Shown here one piece after another: positions 63,101 to 64,000 of a stretch of DNA of 64,000 bases. Origin of the DNA: JALYOC01 sp036675345 (lineage in GTDB: Bacteria > Myxococcota > Myxococcia > Myxococcales > Myxococcaceae); contig JAKFFE010000017.1 in NCBI GenBank assembly GCA_036675345.1, positions 62,001 through 126,000 of the forward strand, read 5' to 3'. Position numbers and translations under genes: made by a program. The notes below the pieces were generated by a model that did not search any database, had not been told where the DNA came from, and saw only the letters and a program-made list of their open reading frames with translations. Numbering within the stretch: position 1 is the stretch's first letter; each line of letters starts with the position of its first letter.

Positions 63101-63704
63101 CTTCGAACCGTTCTTCACCACCAAGCCGGTGGGGGTGGGGACCGGCCTGGGGCTGTCCTTGTGCCGAACCTATCTGACCGCGATGGGCGCCACCCTGGAG
63201 GCGGAGAGCGCGCCGGGCCGCGGCTCCACCTTCCGACTCCGGCTGAAGCTGGCGGGAGCAGAGGACGCTGCCCGGCCCGAGCCGGTGGCCGCCCCGTCCA
63301 GCCCGGGCGCGATGGGCCGGGTGCTGGTGATCGACGACGACCCGCTGGTGGTCACCGCGCTGACCCGCATCCTCCGGGAGCACCATCAGGTGGACAGCCA
63401 GTCCAGCGCCAGGGAGGCGCTGGAGCTGCTGACCGGACCGCAGCTGCCGTACCACGTGGTGCTCTGCGATCTGATGATGCCGGAGATGACCGGGATGGAG
63501 CTGCACGCCCAGCTGCTCCGCACCCATCCGGAGAGGGCCCGGCAGCTGGTGTTCATCACCGGCGGGGCCTTCACCGAGCAGTCGCGGGAGTTCCTGGAGC
63601 GGGTGGACAACCTGCGGATGGAGAAGCCTTTCCAGCTGGATCAGCTTCGGGAGCTGATCGCCTTGAGGGTGGCAGCGGCGCAGCAGTCCAGGCGCGCCGC
63701 CTGA
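60114..63704 (+). CDS. hybrid histidine kinase with two-component-regulator propeller sensor
   Basis: The 1196-residue protein has a signal peptide (about 1-27), a periplasmic sensor of some fourteen propeller blades (for example DGHLWVGTWEGLARFDG, EGRLWVGTEEGLLLH) to about 660, a Y_Y_Y domain (about 690-755: LRFRYRLGGHEEDW), one membrane helix near 765-785 (LWFYVLAAGLGTALTAGFYL), a HisKA domain with His826 (AAGVGHEINNPLAYI), a HATPase domain (LLINAAHAIPEGH, GTGLGLSLCRTY) and a receiver with Asp1119 (VVLCDLMMPEMTG). Unlike Bacteroidetes hybrid systems of similar sensor type it has no AraC output domain. The architecture points to sensing a polymer or breakdown product outside the inner membrane. 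Confidence 0.93.
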   Translation: MSLEFRSLWVVVLLLAGGGPATGWALDPHRQVTQYLHRSWDGDRGLPQNSVFSVAQTPDGHLWVGTWEGLARFDGAAFTVFDHRNTPALKLNGILALAVDREGRLWVGTEEGLLLHQAGGLVAVAEPPLEHARITALLPARDGALWIGTAKGLFRRTADGVRQVPVPVIPSGTPYITSLAEDRDGVLWVTSGKNLARLKEGQLLASLPELDGPGTVVAAASGGGVWVARGGPSPVVGHFQGDQLKRLPAPPTERINTLREDRGGTLWLGTAQGLMRWNGQDWAQLGLSRSQADEVLTLFESAEGGLWTGTASSGLHRLSDSPMRVFGQPEGLTSDQTFPILEDRSGAIWIGTHNGLNRLRDGKVETFGPAQGLTAEYIRTLAEGPPGTLWLGAANGLFRYDGARFVAMGPAQGLPTEPVFTLATDSEGALWISYPSGLHEYREGKVRKLGVSDGIPKGPIHKIYEGSRRQLWLGGAVGLFLLQDGKAKKLWPEEGREAPVLDLHEAAPGELWFGTLRGLGLWRDGQPISIFTAREGLFDEAVFRILQDQDNHLWMSCNRGLFRMSRTELLAVAEGRAPSAGYRVFDRSSGMRSAEANGTTQPAGIRTRDGHLWFPTLRGAVTFDPSDPRLGRPAPAATLDAVLTGDGRRLPPTSELSFPPSVRGLEFHFGALDFDDAEQLRFRYRLGGHEEDWVEAGTRRVAHYANLRPGDYQFEVQVTRPRQPFSDQRAKAAVTFQAHWWESLWFYVLAAGLGTALTAGFYLLRVGRLKSHERELEARVAERTCALERANGELDEHLRTLRQTQAQLVEAGKLAAVGTLAAGVGHEINNPLAYIVSNLHFARAEIDALERASTPAQRQEAVTEVQQALEESLQGADRVRRIVQDLKTFSRKEEEDLPGPVDLHQVLDSATKLASGELRHRARITRQYGNLSKVEANPGRLGQVFLNLLINAAHAIPEGHASTHEVLLTTRQEGSWAVVEIKDSGAGMSPEVLARIFEPFFTTKPVGVGTGLGLSLCRTYLTAMGATLEAESAPGRGSTFRLRLKLAGAEDAARPEPVAAPSSPGAMGRVLVIDDDPLVVTALTRILREHHQVDSQSSAREALELLTGPQLPYHVVLCDLMMPEMTGMELHAQLLRTHPERARQLVFITGGAFTEQSREFLERVDNLRMEKPFQLDQLRELIALRVAAAQQSRRAA

Positions 63705-63726
63705 GCTCTGGCATGCTGTGGGGGCG

Positions 63727-64000
63727 ATGAAGGGAAACAACCCGGAGTGTCCGTGCGGTTCGCAGCAGCGGTATGCAGGGTGCTGCCGTCCCTTCCACCG
63801 CGGTGAGGAGGCGCCGGATCCGGAGAGGCTGATGCGCTCGCGCTACGCCGCCTTCTCCCAAGGAGAGGTGGGCTACCTCTACCGGACCCTGGATCCGGAC
63901 CACCCGGACGCGGCCCGACCGGAAGCGGTGGTGGCCGCCGAGATCCGCGCCCTGCGCACCAGGGTCCGCTACGCCCGGCTGCGGATCCTGGAGGCCCCGA
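63727..64000 (+). CDS. YchJ-family (UPF0225) SEC-C-motif protein, 3' end cut by window edge
   Basis: At least 91 residues are visible. The N-terminus, CPCGSQQRYAGCC, is a SEC-C zinc-binding motif, followed by PFHRGEEAPDPERLMRSRYA and AFSQGEVGYLYRTLDPDH, the conserved first half of YchJ-type proteins. The family is small and cytoplasmic, of unknown function. The ATG at 63727 lies 22 bases after the hybrid-kinase stop. Its 3' end is outside the window. Confidence 0.88.
   Translation, partial: MKGNNPECPCGSQQRYAGCCRPFHRGEEAPDPERLMRSRYAAFSQGEVGYLYRTLDPDHPDAARPEAVVAAEIRALRTRVRYARLRILEAP

Noticed and set aside
1..64000. CRISPR arrays, insertion sequences, integrases, replication origins
   Set aside because: No regularly spaced repeat-spacer pattern, transposase or integrase motif, or origin-like box cluster was seen.

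Overview
The window is uniformly very GC-rich, with strongly G/C-biased third codon positions. Many products are lipoproteins, several proteins are large hybrid histidine kinases, and a split imuA-imuB / dnaE2 mutagenesis set is present. I read it as chromosome of a myxobacterium or close relative (Myxococcota), by gene content only; no rRNA or other marker is present to fix the taxon.

Layout. 1-6.3 kb (minus): an unknown gene cut by the edge, an MgtC/DUF4010 membrane protein, moaA and the error-prone polymerase gene dnaE2, which carries an in-frame tandem repeat. 6.4-9.2 kb (plus): four small envelope genes with overlapping starts and stops. 9.2-16.6 kb (minus): an FG-GAP/VCBS lipoprotein, an Ala/Pro-rich membrane protein, imuB, imuA and a von Willebrand A lipoprotein. 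dnaE2 and imuA share a promoter-proximal dyad that looks like a damage-response operator. 16.8-20.5 kb (plus): lon and a peroxiredoxin with a histone-H1-like basic tail. 20.7-25.6 kb: a stress-type group (a gene with an in-frame UGA, CBS pair, phosphoribosyltransferase, DksA-like zinc finger, acetyl-CoA hydrolase/GNAT fusion, UspA). 25.7-31.5 kb: dipeptidase, then VIT/vWA protein, sigma factor, small protein, His-rich secreted protein and zinc-ribbon protein. 31.6-40.4 kb (minus): propeller-like lipoprotein, HDAC-family protein, pyruvate carboxylase, intergenic triple repeat and 5'-nucleotidase lipoprotein. 40.5 kb: a coiled-coil protein.

41.1-45.2 kb is visibly less GC-rich and looks like an acquired, decaying toxin island: an N-terminally truncated RHS protein with a frameshifted toxin tip, two likely immunity genes (one frameshifted), an antisense scrap resembling the C-terminus of a Tc-type toxin, and a beta-helix lipoprotein. 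45.3-64 kb returns to core-type genes: truB-like, esterase, two translationally coupled hybrid kinases, PPK2 with an alpha/beta hydrolase, an RluA-family synthase, a YgiQ-type radical SAM protein, an Uup-type ABC-F ATPase, a menorin/GDPD-like protein, a thioesterase, a giant propeller-sensor hybrid kinase and a partial YchJ-type protein.

The strongest leads are the shared operator of dnaE2 and imuA, the conserved-looking reading frame continuing through a UGA at 20818-20820, the peroxiredoxin with a chromatin-like tail, and the mosaic toxin remnant. No tRNA, rRNA, insertion sequence or CRISPR array was recognised, and no gap between genes exceeds about 300 bases.
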